Assembly (NCBI GenBank): GCA_951799425.1
Contig: OX637396.1
Span: forward strand, 37,006,701 to 37,070,700
DNA: 64,000 nt
Direction of reading: 5' to 3'
From: Ilex aquifolium
Lineage: Eukaryota > Streptophyta > Magnoliopsida > Aquifoliales > Aquifoliaceae
Position numbers and translations under genes: made by a program. The notes below the pieces were generated by a model. That model worked only from the letters and a program-made list of their open reading frames with translations, was not told the DNA's origin and ran no database searches. Below are positions 46,255 through 58,186 of this stretch, one piece after another. Position 1 is the first letter of the stretch; each line of letters opens with the position of its first letter.

Positions 46255-46376
46255 CTAGTGCCTGAAGACACGATATAATATGAATGATTTTGAGAGAGAT
46301 ATTGGTGACAGTTAGATGAATCTATTTGAGACTGTTGGATTGACTTATTGAAACTTATCATGTTTTATATTATAGA
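46255..46376 (-). mobile_element. Miniature Helitron, copy B
   Basis: A 122-bp element reading TCTATAATATAAAACATG to GTGTCTTCAGGCACTAG on the minus strand, inserted between A and T with no target duplication. It is the duplicate of the element at 25140-25261 and keeps the canonical CTAG that copy A has lost. The 5' 60 bp are similar to those of the 7.34 kb Helitron. Confidence 0.78.
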
Positions 46377-47267
46377 TTATGCACGTTTCAAATTTATGTA
46401 ATCGTAATTTCTCAATCATTGCAGTCAAAAACTTTCATTGGAGCATATAGTAATCGAATAATGTTAGATTGATAAAAATATAGTGGTATATTGACTAAGC
46501 ATCGTGTTAATTTGGCATTTTATTTTCCGACTGAAAACTCATTTTGAATTTGAACAAAACGAAATTTCAAAACTCGTATTAAATTTCAGTTTTACGCTCA
46601 TTTCAAATTTTGATCCAAATTTTTTTTCCTAATCGTCAAATACTATATGAGACTTAAAAAATCGACATAATTTTTTGATTTAATGATGTGGTAGTGACAT
46701 GGTCTATTAATATTGTTGTGACCGAAACTATTGAAATTCTACATTAGGACTCTATCACTTGACACATCTTTAAGTCAGCAAACTATGTTAATTTTTTAAG
46801 TTTTAATAACATTACTTATACCCTGTTAGCATCACATCTCATGATCTCTCAATTTGGTCTCATTTTTGGCTAAGTCTAAAAACAAAGCTTTGTCCCACAT
46901 CAGTTGCTTAGCACCACAGGTTTGAGTACAAGTGTCTGCTCTCCTGCCCTCAAGTCAGTAATCACGTGGATGGTGTGGGCTTGTGGATCTCCTCTGTCAA
47001 GTGTGATTGAATTTATGTGTGTTTTTTGTGTTTCTGACCAAAAAAATAAATATATAAAATTACTCACTATTATATGGAATAACTATAGAGTTAAAACCAT
47101 AAAAAGAATTGCAATGGTTTCTTGAAATGGAAAAAGTGCGGAACTGAAACTGATTACTTACTTTAGGAGTTGACTATAATAATGAAAAGAAAAATTGTAT
47201 CATATCTCTATTTATCGCATTTATGATTATTTTTACCACATTTCTGAGTCGTTTAACTACCATTGTA

Positions 47268-47935
47268 GTACCCCAAAAAATGGTAAAAATAATTACTACA
47301 ATAATAGTAAAAATATTCACAAATGTGATAAAAACGATATTTATCCACAGCAGTAGTAAAAATACTCATAAAAATGATATTTTTTTTAGTTGTAAAATGA
47401 CCCACAAAAATTATAAAAACACTAATTAAAATGATAAAAATTGGAGGTACGTACCGAATTTATTTTTTCAGTGCCATAGTCAAGTCCTTTGTTTAGTCTG
47501 CCACAACATTAATCATTAATTTAACGTGACAAACAAACAAATTATGGATGTGACTATAGTACCGTCAAAAAAATTTCAATATCATATCTCCAAAATTTAC
47601 TATTTTAAATGATATTTTTCAAATTTGTAAATAAAAATATATTTTGGTATATTACTTTTGTGGGTGTTTTTACTATTGTTGCGGATATTTTTATTACTGT
47701 TGTGGTAACTATTTTTACCACTTTTCTTTCATAAACAATTATCACTTTTGTGGGTGATTTACTATTTTTGTGGGTTTTTTTATCACTGTTGTTAGTGTTT
47801 TTATCAATACTGTAGTAACTATTTTTATCAATTTTTTAGATACCACAACAATAATAAAAACACTCACAAATATAATGAATTTTGGTATGATATCGAAATT
47901 TTTTTTTTTTGTTAGTATCATACTCAGGTCCACAA
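47268..47935. repeat. Foldback block present only in copy B
   Basis: Relative to copy A (about 26145), B holds some 660 extra bases. They are rich in GTAAAAAT/ATTTTTAC and TTTTGTGGGTG words. An inner inverted pair reads ACTATAGTACCGTCAAAAAA (about 47550) and TTTTTTTGTTAGTATCATA (about 47915). It could be a MITE insertion in B or a deletion in A; no clean target duplication was found. Confidence 0.5.
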
Positions 47936-48904
47936 ATTATTGAGCTCATCTTTCTCACTTTATGTCATTTTCAATGTCATATCAAGTTATTTTTAGTGTT
48001 GTACATGTTTGTCTTATTTATGGAGAGAGAAAAATTATGTGGCTCAAATGTTTTAGACAAATCTCTTGTACCAAATGCCATAGTATAATTTAAGATTTTT
48101 TTTTTTTACTCAAAAACAATATTTTGGTAATTTATTGATCAAATATCGTAATTTTAAACTTATTTACTAAATTATCTCTCTCTTTACGAAATACATCCTA
48201 CTTTTGTGAATGAGAGAGAATCTAACTAGTTAAAAATAAAATTTACAATGCTTTAAATTGAAAACTTAGAATTGAAATTTTATTGGTAGATGATAAATAT
48301 TACAATTAGAAATGGAAACAATACATTCATTGTACAGAGAATGCTAGAGATTATGCTTACAAACCTCACACTATACTCTCAAACTCATTATCCAACTCTA
48401 CCTTTCATTCTTTTCTAGAGTTTCCTACATATTAAAGGAGGAAAGTCTTGTACATTCTTCAATTGATATTTCTTAAAATATATTCATTACATCTTTTATA
48501 TCAATGTAATAAAATATATTCATTACATCTAATTACTTACCCTTTGTTTGGTCTGCAACAACATTAATCATTAAATTAAAAGGACAGACAAACTAATTAT
48601 CAGAGTCACATATTTCTCATTTTTATGTCATTTTCAAGGTTATAGTTTTTTAACTGTTGTACGTTTTTTTATGTCTTATTTTTGGAGAGAGAAAAACTAT
48701 GTGGGTCAAATGGTTACGACAAATCTCTTGTACTAAATGACGTAGTACAATCTAAGATTTTTTTTTTTACTCAAAAACAGTATTTTTGTAATTTATTAAT
48801 CAAATATCCTAGTTTCAAACTTATTTACTAAATTATTGTTCTTTTTTTACAAAAGACATCCTGCTTTTGTGAATGAGAGAGAATCTAACTAGTCAAAAAT
48901 AAAT

Positions 48905-49509
48905 GGGAGAATTACACTCACACCCTCTGAGGTTTGTCACTTAATCACTCAGATCTCCTAACATTTGAAATATTACACACAAACACCCTGAAGTTTGTAC
49001 GGGCATAACACTTAGACCCCTGCTGTGAATATAGACGTTAATAAATTACACCCAGACCCCTTAAAATTTGTAAAAATATATTATTTAGACCCCTTAAGTT
49101 TAAAATGTTATATTTAAACCAAAAATATTTCAATCAAATACCCCCTAAAATTTGTAAATATATATTATTTAGACCCCTTATGTTCTATTATGAATGACTT
49201 AGACCCTTGTTTGATTTTTTAGCTTTATTCCAATAGATAATATAATTGTATACTAATTACGATTTTTTAAAACAAAATTTTAATTTTATTTCAATAAATG
49301 ATACAATAAAACATGAATTTTGGTTGTAAAATTTAAAATATTTGATTAGAGTATTTTTTGTCTAAGTATAATATTTTAAACTTAAGGAGTCTAAGTATTA
49401 TATACCTACAAATTTCAAGGGAGTCGTAATTTATTAACGGATATATTTACAGTAGGAGTCTAAGTGTTATGCGCGTACAAACCTCACAGGGTCTGGGTGT
49501 AATTCTCCC
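48905..49509. mobile_element. MULE-type long-TIR MITE, copy B
   Basis: Duplicate of the element at 27142-27761, with the same GGGAGAATTACACTCACACC start and TAATTCTCCC end and the same 9-bp AAAATAAAT flanks. It is slightly shorter because of internal deletions. Its presence in both copies shows it predates the duplication. Confidence 0.8.
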
Positions 49510-50950
49510 AAAATAAATTTTACAATTCTTTGAATTAAAAGCTTAAAATTGGAATTTTTTGGTAGCTGGTAATCATTACAATTAGAAATGGAAACAATAC
49601 ATTCATTGTACAAAGAATGCTAGAGATTATGCTTACAAACCTCACACTATACTCTCAAACTCACTATCCAACTCTGCCTTTTATTCTTCCCAGAGTTTCC
49701 TTTATATTGAAGGAGGAAATCATGGTACATTCTTCAATGCATTATTCAATTGATATTTCTTAAAATATATTTGTTACATCTTTTACATCGATATGATGAA
49801 ACATATTCATAATTACATCGGATTACTTACTCTTTTTTTGGTCCGTCACAACATTAACCATTAAATTAACAAGACCGATAAATCAATTATCAGAACTCAC
49901 ATGTTTCTATATGCCTTATTTTTTGAGAGATAAAAACTATGTGGGTCAAATAGTTACGACAAATTTCTTGAACCAAATGACATAGTACAATCTAAGTTTT
50001 TTTTTACTCGAAAACAGTATTTTTTGTAATTTATTTATCATATATTGTAGTTTCAAACTTATTTACTAAATTATCGTTCTTTTTTTACAAAAGACATCCT
50101 ACTTTTGCGAATGAGAGAGAATCTAACTAGTCAAGGTGGGTTTTGATCACACACGTCACGATTGGGTCGGGCTTGGTTAAATATAAATTTATTTTTTTTG
50201 GCAAAATTGGTTTACCAAACATGAAATGGGCATGGTTTTACACGTCCGTTTGAGGTCCAAAGTTCACAACTCAAAAAATATATTTTGTTTGACTTGATAT
50301 TGGTTGTTTGTTAGTCATTACGTATATTCTAAATTTACGTAATTATAAAGATTACAAAGAAACAGGAGATTGCAACGATTTTCAATTACATATTAGTACA
50401 TATATAATTTGATCTTTGCAGTCGAACACTTTCATAGGATCATATAGTTATAGAGTAATATAAATTGATAAATAAATAAAAAATGTTGCGAATTTTGAAA
50501 TGTTGTACTCGTCTTGAATTTCAACCAAATAAAATTTTGAAATTCGTACTAAATTTCATTTTAAATTTTATTTTAAATTTTAATTCAAAAATTTTACTTA
50601 TTCAACAAAATAAAATTAGTGTCACATCTTTTGATCCCTCAATTAAATCCCATTTTCTAAGTAAATATAGCATTACTTATTGTTTTATAGATAATTATTA
50701 TCTATTCATGCATCTAATAAAAAATTAGTTGAAACATGAAAAGGCTGTCCATGAATGTAATTAAAAAATTAGTTAAATATATAAAAGAGCTTTGCTTGAA
50801 ATGGAAACGGTTACTCTGTTGGGGACTGCAAATGATTAATTACTTTCTTTTTTTGGTCGGGCATAGGATTAATATCTTAAAAATAGTAAAAAGACATGGT
50901 AACATTGAAAATGACATCAAGTGTGGAACTATGTTGTACAAATGGTTACG

Positions 50951-51172
50951 AATTTTTTTTTTAATTATTTTTTCATCGGTCAGGTTTGTTTATACTAACT
51001 TACGCATACTTCGATTAATCTCCTCCCCAATCCGGTTAAAGATAGGTCATCCACGTCGGGACTGTGATATTAGTGAGAGATAAATTTCTCCTGGCCTAAA
51101 CCTTAATAGTTGTCAAGATTCGAACTCAAAACGTCTGAGTTTACAGCTCGTTTTTACTACCACTTAAGTAAC
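50951..51172 (-). mobile_element. tRNA-derived SINE, Au-like, copy B
   Basis: Duplicate of the element at 29200-29420, with CAAGATTCGAACTCAAAACG (plus strand) keeping a better B-box-like TTCGAA than copy A. The A-rich tail lies at its low-coordinate end, so it reads on the minus strand. Confidence 0.62.
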
Positions 51173-52764
51173 GACAAATGATATAACATAATGTAAGAGG
51201 TTTTTTTAGTATATAGTTGTTTTGTAATTTTTATTATTCAAATATCGTAGTTTCACATTTTTACTTGTCAAATTATTGTTCTTTTCGTTAAAGCGTGCTT
51301 CAAACTCAATTTTTTCTTTATAAAAGCGTATTTTCAAACACTTTTATAATGAAATTTTTTGAAACTTTGCTTTAAAAACGTGTTTTTATACTGAAAATTG
51401 TGAATTCAAAATAGGATTTCAGGGAAGGAAGTTTAGTTTGGCAAGTCAAACGAAAATATGATATTGCATAAAAAAAAATTAGTGAGTGTATTCAATGTTT
51501 TCCCCTAGACTAGGCCATTATAATCTTTGCCTAAAACCAAAGGCAAGTGGGTTAGAGATGTATTAATTCAACAGCCCTAGAATAGTTCATGTGATGTGAC
51601 CCAACAAGAAAAAGCTCAATAGAATAGGATAATTAGGTCATTTTAAAATATAAATGAAAATACATTCTCTCCCTTCATTAATACCACTGCCAAGTGCCAA
51701 CTATTGTCTAAAATCAACCCCTCTCTCTAGGTCTTTTATCTTATCGTACGGATAAGAATTATGATTTTTATTTTTTTTATTTGATATTTTGTGAATTTTT
51801 TTTTTTTTTTGTCTATCCTACCCGTTCAAGTGTAGTATTCTCTTGAATTCCGTCCGAATTCCAATATCCTACCAAAAAATATTGTAGAAAATCTCTTTTT
51901 ATATAATAAGGTTTGCCTAGTCCAATGCACAAATTTTGATTTTTGGTCAAGTACTCGTATGGGTTTTGATGTCTTAATTTTTACCCTTTGTCGAGTCTGG
52001 TAAGAGTCGTCTTTAATAGCATAATTAAATTGATGGGTTCTTTAGAAGTCGGTATACCTAATTAAACTTAATTGTAAATTAATTTGCGAGTAACATCTAA
52101 GCTTTAGACTTTGTTCGGCCATGGTTACTATCCCCAAGACAGTAACAAATACAATGTTACTATCCTGGACAATAATAATGAAGTATTTTCACTATTTCCA
52201 TAACAGTAAAAAAAAACCCCTATTACTATCCTGGAGACATCAACAGTGAAATATTTTCACTATTCCAGGGCAATAATAGAGACATTATTGTTATTGTCGT
52301 GGGACAGTAATAGAGACATTGTTACTATCGTGTGGACAGTAACAGTGACGTTGTCAATATCCCATATATATTTGTGTGTGTATAAAAAAATTTTAAAAAG
52401 TCTAAAATAAATGATATTTGAATCTATTTTAAATTTTAAAATGTGAATTTTATATGGATAGTTTAATTATGAAAGATGTAAAATTAAGAAAATTTGATTT
52501 TGTTTGAATTTTGAATTGTGTATTAAAAGAGAATAGAGTATTTCCATCTTTACACAAATAGATGTCCTTAAAATCCCAAAAAGTATCTGTTTGGATATTA
52601 TTAAAGAGATAATGGGATGGGGGTACCTTTTTCAAAACTTAGTTGACTTTAAGTACCACCTCCAAACTTATCCTCCTTTAAGTCCTCTTTTTCATTAAAT
52701 AGTTGTCAATAAGTACACATTTTAAAACATTTTCAAATTCTTTCTAAATTGTATTCCATAATTA

Positions 52765-52933
52765 CCCCTATCATAAATAGTGCATACCTAATTGAATGTG
52801 AGACTTTCAAGATTAGAATGTGAGACTTTCAAAATTCAAATGATACACAAATATCAAAAGGAATCTTGAAAGTCTCACATTCTAATCTTGAAAGTCTTAC
52901 ATTCAATTAGGTATGCACTATTTATGATAGGGG
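52765..52933. repeat. Near-perfect 68-bp inverted repeat hairpin, copy B
   Basis: The arms 52765-52832 and 52866-52933 are inverse complements with a single mismatch and a 33-nt loop. The left arm starts CCCCTATCATAAATAGTGCA and contains two GAGACTTTCAA blocks. The homologous hairpin in copy A has different arm sequence on both sides. Confidence 0.9.
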
Positions 52934-53639
52934 TAAAAGGGTTTTTATGACTTTTTTTAAGCACATGTACTTCTATCCCAATTATTTTAAAAAATGTACT
53001 TTTATCCTATTAAGTTTTTTGGGAGGTACCGGCCTCCCAATGACCGATTATTAAATTAATATGGGTGTCTATTCAGGACAGGATTTGGAAAGTCCATAGC
53101 CCAATGTTTTGGCCAAACCCAGAAAAATGTCGGCTTAAGAATTGTGTCATAGACCCAACATATCTGTGGCCCAATGAATTTAGCCCATCCAAGAAAATTG
53201 TCCGATCCCACCCCTAGTTGGCCCAGCCCAAATAAGATAAGTTGGACCAGCCTATCATCAACATGGGGCTGTAGTCTAGTTGGGTATTCTTTAATTATAC
53301 GAATTGTATTTTATATCTTGAAATTTTTTTAAATTTCTAATTCCCATTCTAAAAGATTTAAAATTCTAAATTACACTCTCAATCACATAAGAAGGTAGCA
53401 ATGTGATTTGTTTTAAAAATTGAGTACAAAATTTATATGTAAAATACTTAAAATTAAGTAATATTGAAATAACTAAGCATATCGAAAATTATAATGATCG
53501 CAACACAATAAATTCTTAAATAAAGGGGCATATTTGTTATTTAGACTACATTGTTGTCTTTTTTTCGATTGGGAATGCAATTATTTTTTTAAAATAATTA
53601 TCTTTTAATTTTGAATATCTTCGAGGGTAAAAATATAAT

Positions 53640-54290
53640 TATCCTTGATGGGTTAAGCCCAAAGGCCCAATTCATGTTATAAACTCAGTCCGAATTTATA
53701 GTCCGACTCCAAGAGATCCAGCAAATTCAGCTCAATGTGGTCAATCCGGTCAAGCTCATCAAGCTCAAGGAGCTACATTAGCAGGGAGCACACAAAGTCA
53801 AGTTCAAGGAGCTACATCAGCAGGGAAGCATGCAAGGGTCATCCAAGAACCTCCTCCTAGTTGCCTTGGAGTAAGGGTCATTCCAAGAGTCAACCCCTCA
53901 CCTCATCCTTTGACCGAATCTCATAGAGAGCACCGCAACTGTCTTGCCCGTTGAGAAGAAGTCGTCAGCTCCACCACAATAGCTATTTAGTCACTATTAA
54001 GTCGCTCCAGTCTGTTAAGAGACAACTATAAATTGTAAGCCTCACCAACACTTGGAGGGCAGATCAGATCGCACTCAACAGAATACATATCTTCTCTCCT
54101 TCTCTAAACTTGTACTCTCTGCTCTCTCTACATCCCTGAGCTAATAAAGTACCCGACAACTCTAGCCATTCAGAAGTGGACGTAGATCATATTGACCGAA
54201 CCACTATAATTTTCGTCTTCTCTCTCTACTTAAATTACTGCATTTATTATTCATACTTGACAGGTGGTGTGCAAAGCCAATTTGTGCATC
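53640..54290 (+). mobile_element. Solo or truncated Gypsy-type LTR
   Basis: The block has an LTR-like order: a CAACTATAAATTGTAAG TATA region (about 54026), a CT-rich leader, a GAGCTAATAAAGT polyadenylation signal, then GTGGACGTAGATCATATTG and GACCGAACCACTATAAT, a U5 motif common in plant LTR retrotransposons. No gag-pol sequence is adjacent. Exact TG/CA ends and a 5-bp duplication were not established. Confidence 0.65.
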
Positions 54291-54724
54291 ATCAATCCTA
54301 ATTAATTTGTTGAACATTTGTCAAGAACCTAATGTAAAAAGTCAATTATAGTGTTTAATTTTTGAATAATATTATTTGAATATAATTCACTGACATAATT
54401 CATTATAACCGTTGAATTAACACAAAGTCTCAAAGGTTGGTGGGACCTATAGTCAATCAAATGACTATATTGAATTACGTCAATCAATTAGAATCAAATA
54501 GCATTGCTCTTAATTTTTATGTCACGGGTTCTATCACATTTTCTTTCAGACTTCTTTTTAACTCCTTGTGATTATTTTCTTTTTTATTATCAAAAGAGCA
54601 ATGGTATATGAACCTAATTTTAGGACTTAATCAGGGACCTAATTCAATATAGTCATTGAATTAGTTTGTGAGTTCTAATATTAGATGAACCCACTACCAA
54701 CCCAAGATTATATCGTCGAGCAAT

Positions 54725-56819
54725 GCTATGTCATTTGTCTCTCAGTTATTATTTGCAGATGATAGTCTCTTATTTGCAAAAGCATCTAAAGACAATGGGT
54801 TGTCTATTAAAGGGAGGAAATAATATGTAACTCAAATTTGTAACCTAAATTTGCATCCTAATTGAAGGGAGACCATTAGATGAGTGGATTCCATCAATTT
54901 TTTTAAATGGAACCCACTGATCCTCCTTCATTTGATATGCAAATTTGAGTTACATAGTATTGTTCAGGAAGGGGTGCCTCCAAGCATTTGAACAGGCAAT
55001 AGGACAAACTATAAATCTGGCCAAGTCTGCTGTGGTGTTTGGTAGAAATTTGGGCAGTGGTGAGAAATAGGAAATTAAAGAGGTGTTATAGATACAAATG
55101 GTGGATAGTCATGAGAAATATATGGGTCTCTCATTGATTGCTAGCAAAGTCTAAACGTGAAAATTTTAGTTCTTTAATGCTCCGTTTGGTAGGAATGATG
55201 AAAAGTAGGAAGGATAGAAAGTAGGAGAGATACATTTTCTATCCTTCAAGGAAGGAAAGTAGGATGGATACACTTTCATTCCTTCGTGTTTGGTTGGATG
55301 GATGAAAAATAAAAATGACTAATTTTTTTTTGTGCTGGATAAGATTAGGGGTGACAATCGAGTCGTATCGTGACAGATTCGTGTTGAGTCATTACGGATT
55401 TATGTCGAACATTAGTAAAATCTAACTCAACTCATTTAATTAATTGTGTCATGTCAAATTACGATTTGACCTGTTTATTATTATTATTATTATTTTTTAA
55501 TTATTTAATTATTTAATTTTTAAATTTTTTAAAAATATATATATATATATATAAATACATATTTTATTATTGTATTTTTACATGAAATTAATGTATATAT
55601 AATATATGTATATATTAAAAGATATATAGACAAATAAGATACATCTCAACACAAATAATTAACTTTTCATCTACTTTCCTTCCGATTTTGGAGGGATTGA
55701 TTTTGGTGAGTTTGAAGGAAAGTTAATCCATCCACTTTTCCATCCTTCCTATTTTCCTTTCTTACCAAACATGATGTTTTATTTATCCATCCCACTTTCT
55801 ATCCTTCCAACTTTCCATCTTTTTATTTTTTTATCGTACCAAACGGAGCATAAGAGAGAGAGTTTGGAAATAGGTTCAAGGATGGCCGAGTAAGCTACTT
55901 TCATGGGCGGGGAATGAGGTATTAGACTCCAATCAATCCCCACATCTGCAATGTCGTGTTTTAAGATTCCTACTTCTCTTTGTAATAATTTTAATAACAT
56001 GATGGGGCCTCCTTTTGGTGGGGTTCTTCGGATAGTAAAAAGAAGATACATTGGAAAGAATTGGATAAACTTTGTTTGCCGAAGTTTAAGGGTGGCATGG
56101 GATTTAGAAACCTAGAAGCCTTTAATTTAGCTCTCCTTGCTAAACAGGCCTGGAGGTTAATTCAAAACCCAACCTATTTATTTACTCAAGTAATTGGTAT
56201 TCATTGGCGGGTGGGTAATGGATTCATGATGATGCTTTGGTTAGTTCATTTATTAATTCAGATTGGAGGTGTCGGAATTTGGAGCTCCTTTGTAGGTATT
56301 TTTTGGATTTCAAAGCGAAGGAAATTCCGACAATTCCCATTTCTGATCGACTCTCTGCTAATCATTTGGTTTGACATTACAACAAATCTGAACATTTTGC
56401 GGTTAAAAGTGCTTATCGATTGATAATGGACCAAAATCTACACAACCCTAATGGTGGGAAATGTGTAGTGAGTACCAGTTCTGGAAGATGACAAGGGGAT
56501 GATCAATGGAGCAAAATTTACATAAGCCCAAGGGGATGATCTATGTGGTGGCCCTAAAGAAACAATGAAGCATATATTTCAGATATTGGGATTGTTATTG
56601 ATCTAATCCAAGAGTAAGCAATCTGTTTTTCTACACTTTCTCTCTCTTGGGTTCGTGGTTCTGGCAACAAACCAACCCATGTTTCAGATAGATTTGCAAT
56701 TAATTGTAAGGATGTTATTGTATGAAGGCAGTCTGCTACTTTTTTTTTAGTTCTATCTCTTGACAATGTAACTCCAATTTCTAATTAATAGAATTGATCA
56801 TTTCTTATAAAAAAAAAAT
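54725..56819 (+). pseudogene. LINE reverse transcriptase remnant, copy B, with 3' end
   Basis: Duplicate of the LINE piece in copy A, sharing the FADDSLLF block, the same in-frame stops and the same palindromic MITE (about 54817-54965). It continues beyond the A break into the zinc-finger-like region (IPISDRLSANHLV followed by a stop, and VKSAYRLIMDQN in another frame). A 3' tail runs to an A tract at about 56810-56819. A 90-bp internal deletion follows RVGNG. It is also split by the Tourist MITE at 55178-55850. It is not functional. Confidence 0.88.
55178..55850. mobile_element. Tourist-type MITE, copy B only
   Basis: The termini TGCTCCGTTTGGTAGGA and TCGTACCAAACGGAGCA are inverted, and the 3-bp target duplication TAA lies at 55175-55177 and 55851-55853. 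Copy A has the empty site with a single TAA at 42681-42683. Subterminal GGAAGGATAGAAAGT words recur inverted at the other end. The interior includes a TAGGGGTGACAATCGAG piece of the hAT-MITE family. Confidence 0.9.
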
Positions 56820-56990
56820 GTTATATAAACTTAATTTAGGACTTAATTAAGTACTTACTTCAATGTAGTCATTGAATTAGTTGTAAAGTTTAATATTGGA
56901 TGGATTCGACCATCAATCTAATAATTATATTAAATTAGGTACCAAGATTAGATCGTCAAATTTGGTTTAAATAATATTTTATTTTTATCA
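56820..56990. repeat. Diverged GAGCAATG-family repeat
   Basis: Words such as CTTAATTTAGGACTTAATTA, CATTGAATTAG and TAGATCGTCAAAT follow the order seen at 42.1 and 54.6 kb. It starts right after the poly(A) of the LINE remnant. Non-coding. Confidence 0.45.
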
Positions 56991-57056
56991 AAATAGTGAT
57001 ATATCAATTTATTTATATATTTTTTTTGTTTTAAAAAAGTAGAAGTAATATTTTAA

Positions 57057-57798
57057 GGGTTAATAAAAAATTATACCCTAAAAGATCTCTCGAATCTTAA
57101 TTTATACTTTCAATGATAAAAAATTTTAATTTATACTCTCAAAGATATAATTGTATCAATGCGCATCTGAAACTAACTACCGGTCTAAAACTAATTGGGT
57201 AAGTTACACTTAAACCCCCTCAAGTTTGTCACTTAATCATTTAGACCCCTCACATTTAGAATATTACTTCTATACCTGCTGACGTTTGTGCACGTATAAC
57301 ACATAACTCATCGTCGGTGATATCTGTTACAATAACCGTTAAAAACCCTAATTTCATCATAATAAAAAAATATAATTTTTATATTACATTTTATTTTATG
57401 AGTTCATTATATTCTAAAGTTCAAAATCAATCTTACTATTTGAATGTCCAATATAATGCAGGTATTTATATAATATTTTTTATATCCAATATAATACATC
57501 AGTTAAATAGAATTATTTGGATGCCCAAATGAGAGAATATTTTTAGTTATATTTGGATTCTCAATGGATATAGGTGTAATATTTCAAATGTGAGGGGTCT
57601 AGGTGATTAAGTGACAAATATGAGAGGATTTATGTATAATTTATCTATTTAGTTTTAGACGATGATAGCGGTTAACTTCAGGTGTGCATTGATACAGATT
57701 TATATCTTTCAGGGTACAAATTAAATTTTTTGATCTTTAAGGATATAAATTAAATTTTTTGATCGAAGACTCGAATGATAGCAATTTATGATTAACCC
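57057..57798. mobile_element. MULE-type MITE upstream of the kinase gene
   Basis: The ends GGGTTAATAAAAAATTAT and ATAGCAATTTATGATTAACCC are inverted. A perfect 9-bp target duplication ATATTTTAA sits at 57048-57056 and 57799-57807. The arms pair for over 100 bp and contain TATCAATGCGCATCTGAA and TTCAGGTGTGCATTGATA. It ends about 150 bp before the CT-rich leader of the kinase gene. Confidence 0.85.
57196..57650. mobile_element. Second long-TIR MITE nested in the first
   Basis: The inner arms are GGGTAAGTTACACTTAAACC... and ...GAGAGGATTTATGTATAATT. They contain TTTGTCACTTAATCATTTAG, inverse to CTAGGTGATTAAGTGACAAA. Sequence and layout resemble the MULE-type MITE at 27142. Its own target duplication was not identified. 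Confidence 0.65.
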
Positions 57799-57954
57799 AT
57801 ATTTTAATAATAACTTTTGATAATGCATCCCAAACAAGCCCATTATCCCCACTAGAGATGGCAGATCAACGTCTCCACCAGCGGCTAATTCACGTCGTGG
57901 TGGTAATATATCACCAAGCCGAAAGCAAATCTTCATAGAAACGCAATCAACTCT

Positions 57955-58186
57955 AACTCTCTCTCTCTCTCTCTCTCTCTCTCTTCACAGTGTCTTCCTC
58001 TCAAAGCGACTTATCAAAAGCTGAAAAATACTTTTCAGATCTCGTCAAACGTCAAGTCTCTCTCTTTCTCTCTCTCTGTCTCTTAGATCTTGAGCGCCGG
58101 AGCAGCTTCTATCGGCAGTTTTGAGCTTCTCTCTCTCCGCTTTTATTCACTGTGTGATTCATCGATCTGACGCATTCTATTACCAG
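57955..58186 (+). other. Non-coding first exon (5'UTR) of the kinase gene
   Basis: A CT-rich leader opens with a (CT)n run (57957-57984) and ends at a good donor, TACCAG/GTACAA (58186/58187). A 955-bp intron then runs to the acceptor TTTTTGCAG/GGCC at 59141/59142, 32 bp before the ATG. The transcription start is not visible; the left limit is an estimate. Confidence 0.65.

Larger units (their letters stand above)
43485..56253 (+). repeat. Segmental duplication, copy B
   Basis: Copy B is a direct, tandem repeat of copy A, from CTGTGTCGGAAA (43485) to TTAGTTCATTTAT (56253). It keeps the pre-insertion site of the large Helitron at 51562/51563 and of the two Tourist-type elements near 52.1 kb. 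It carries its own additions: a foldback block near 47.3-47.9 kb, a Tourist MITE at 55178-55850 and an LTR-containing block missing from A. No intact gene is present. Confidence 0.9.
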
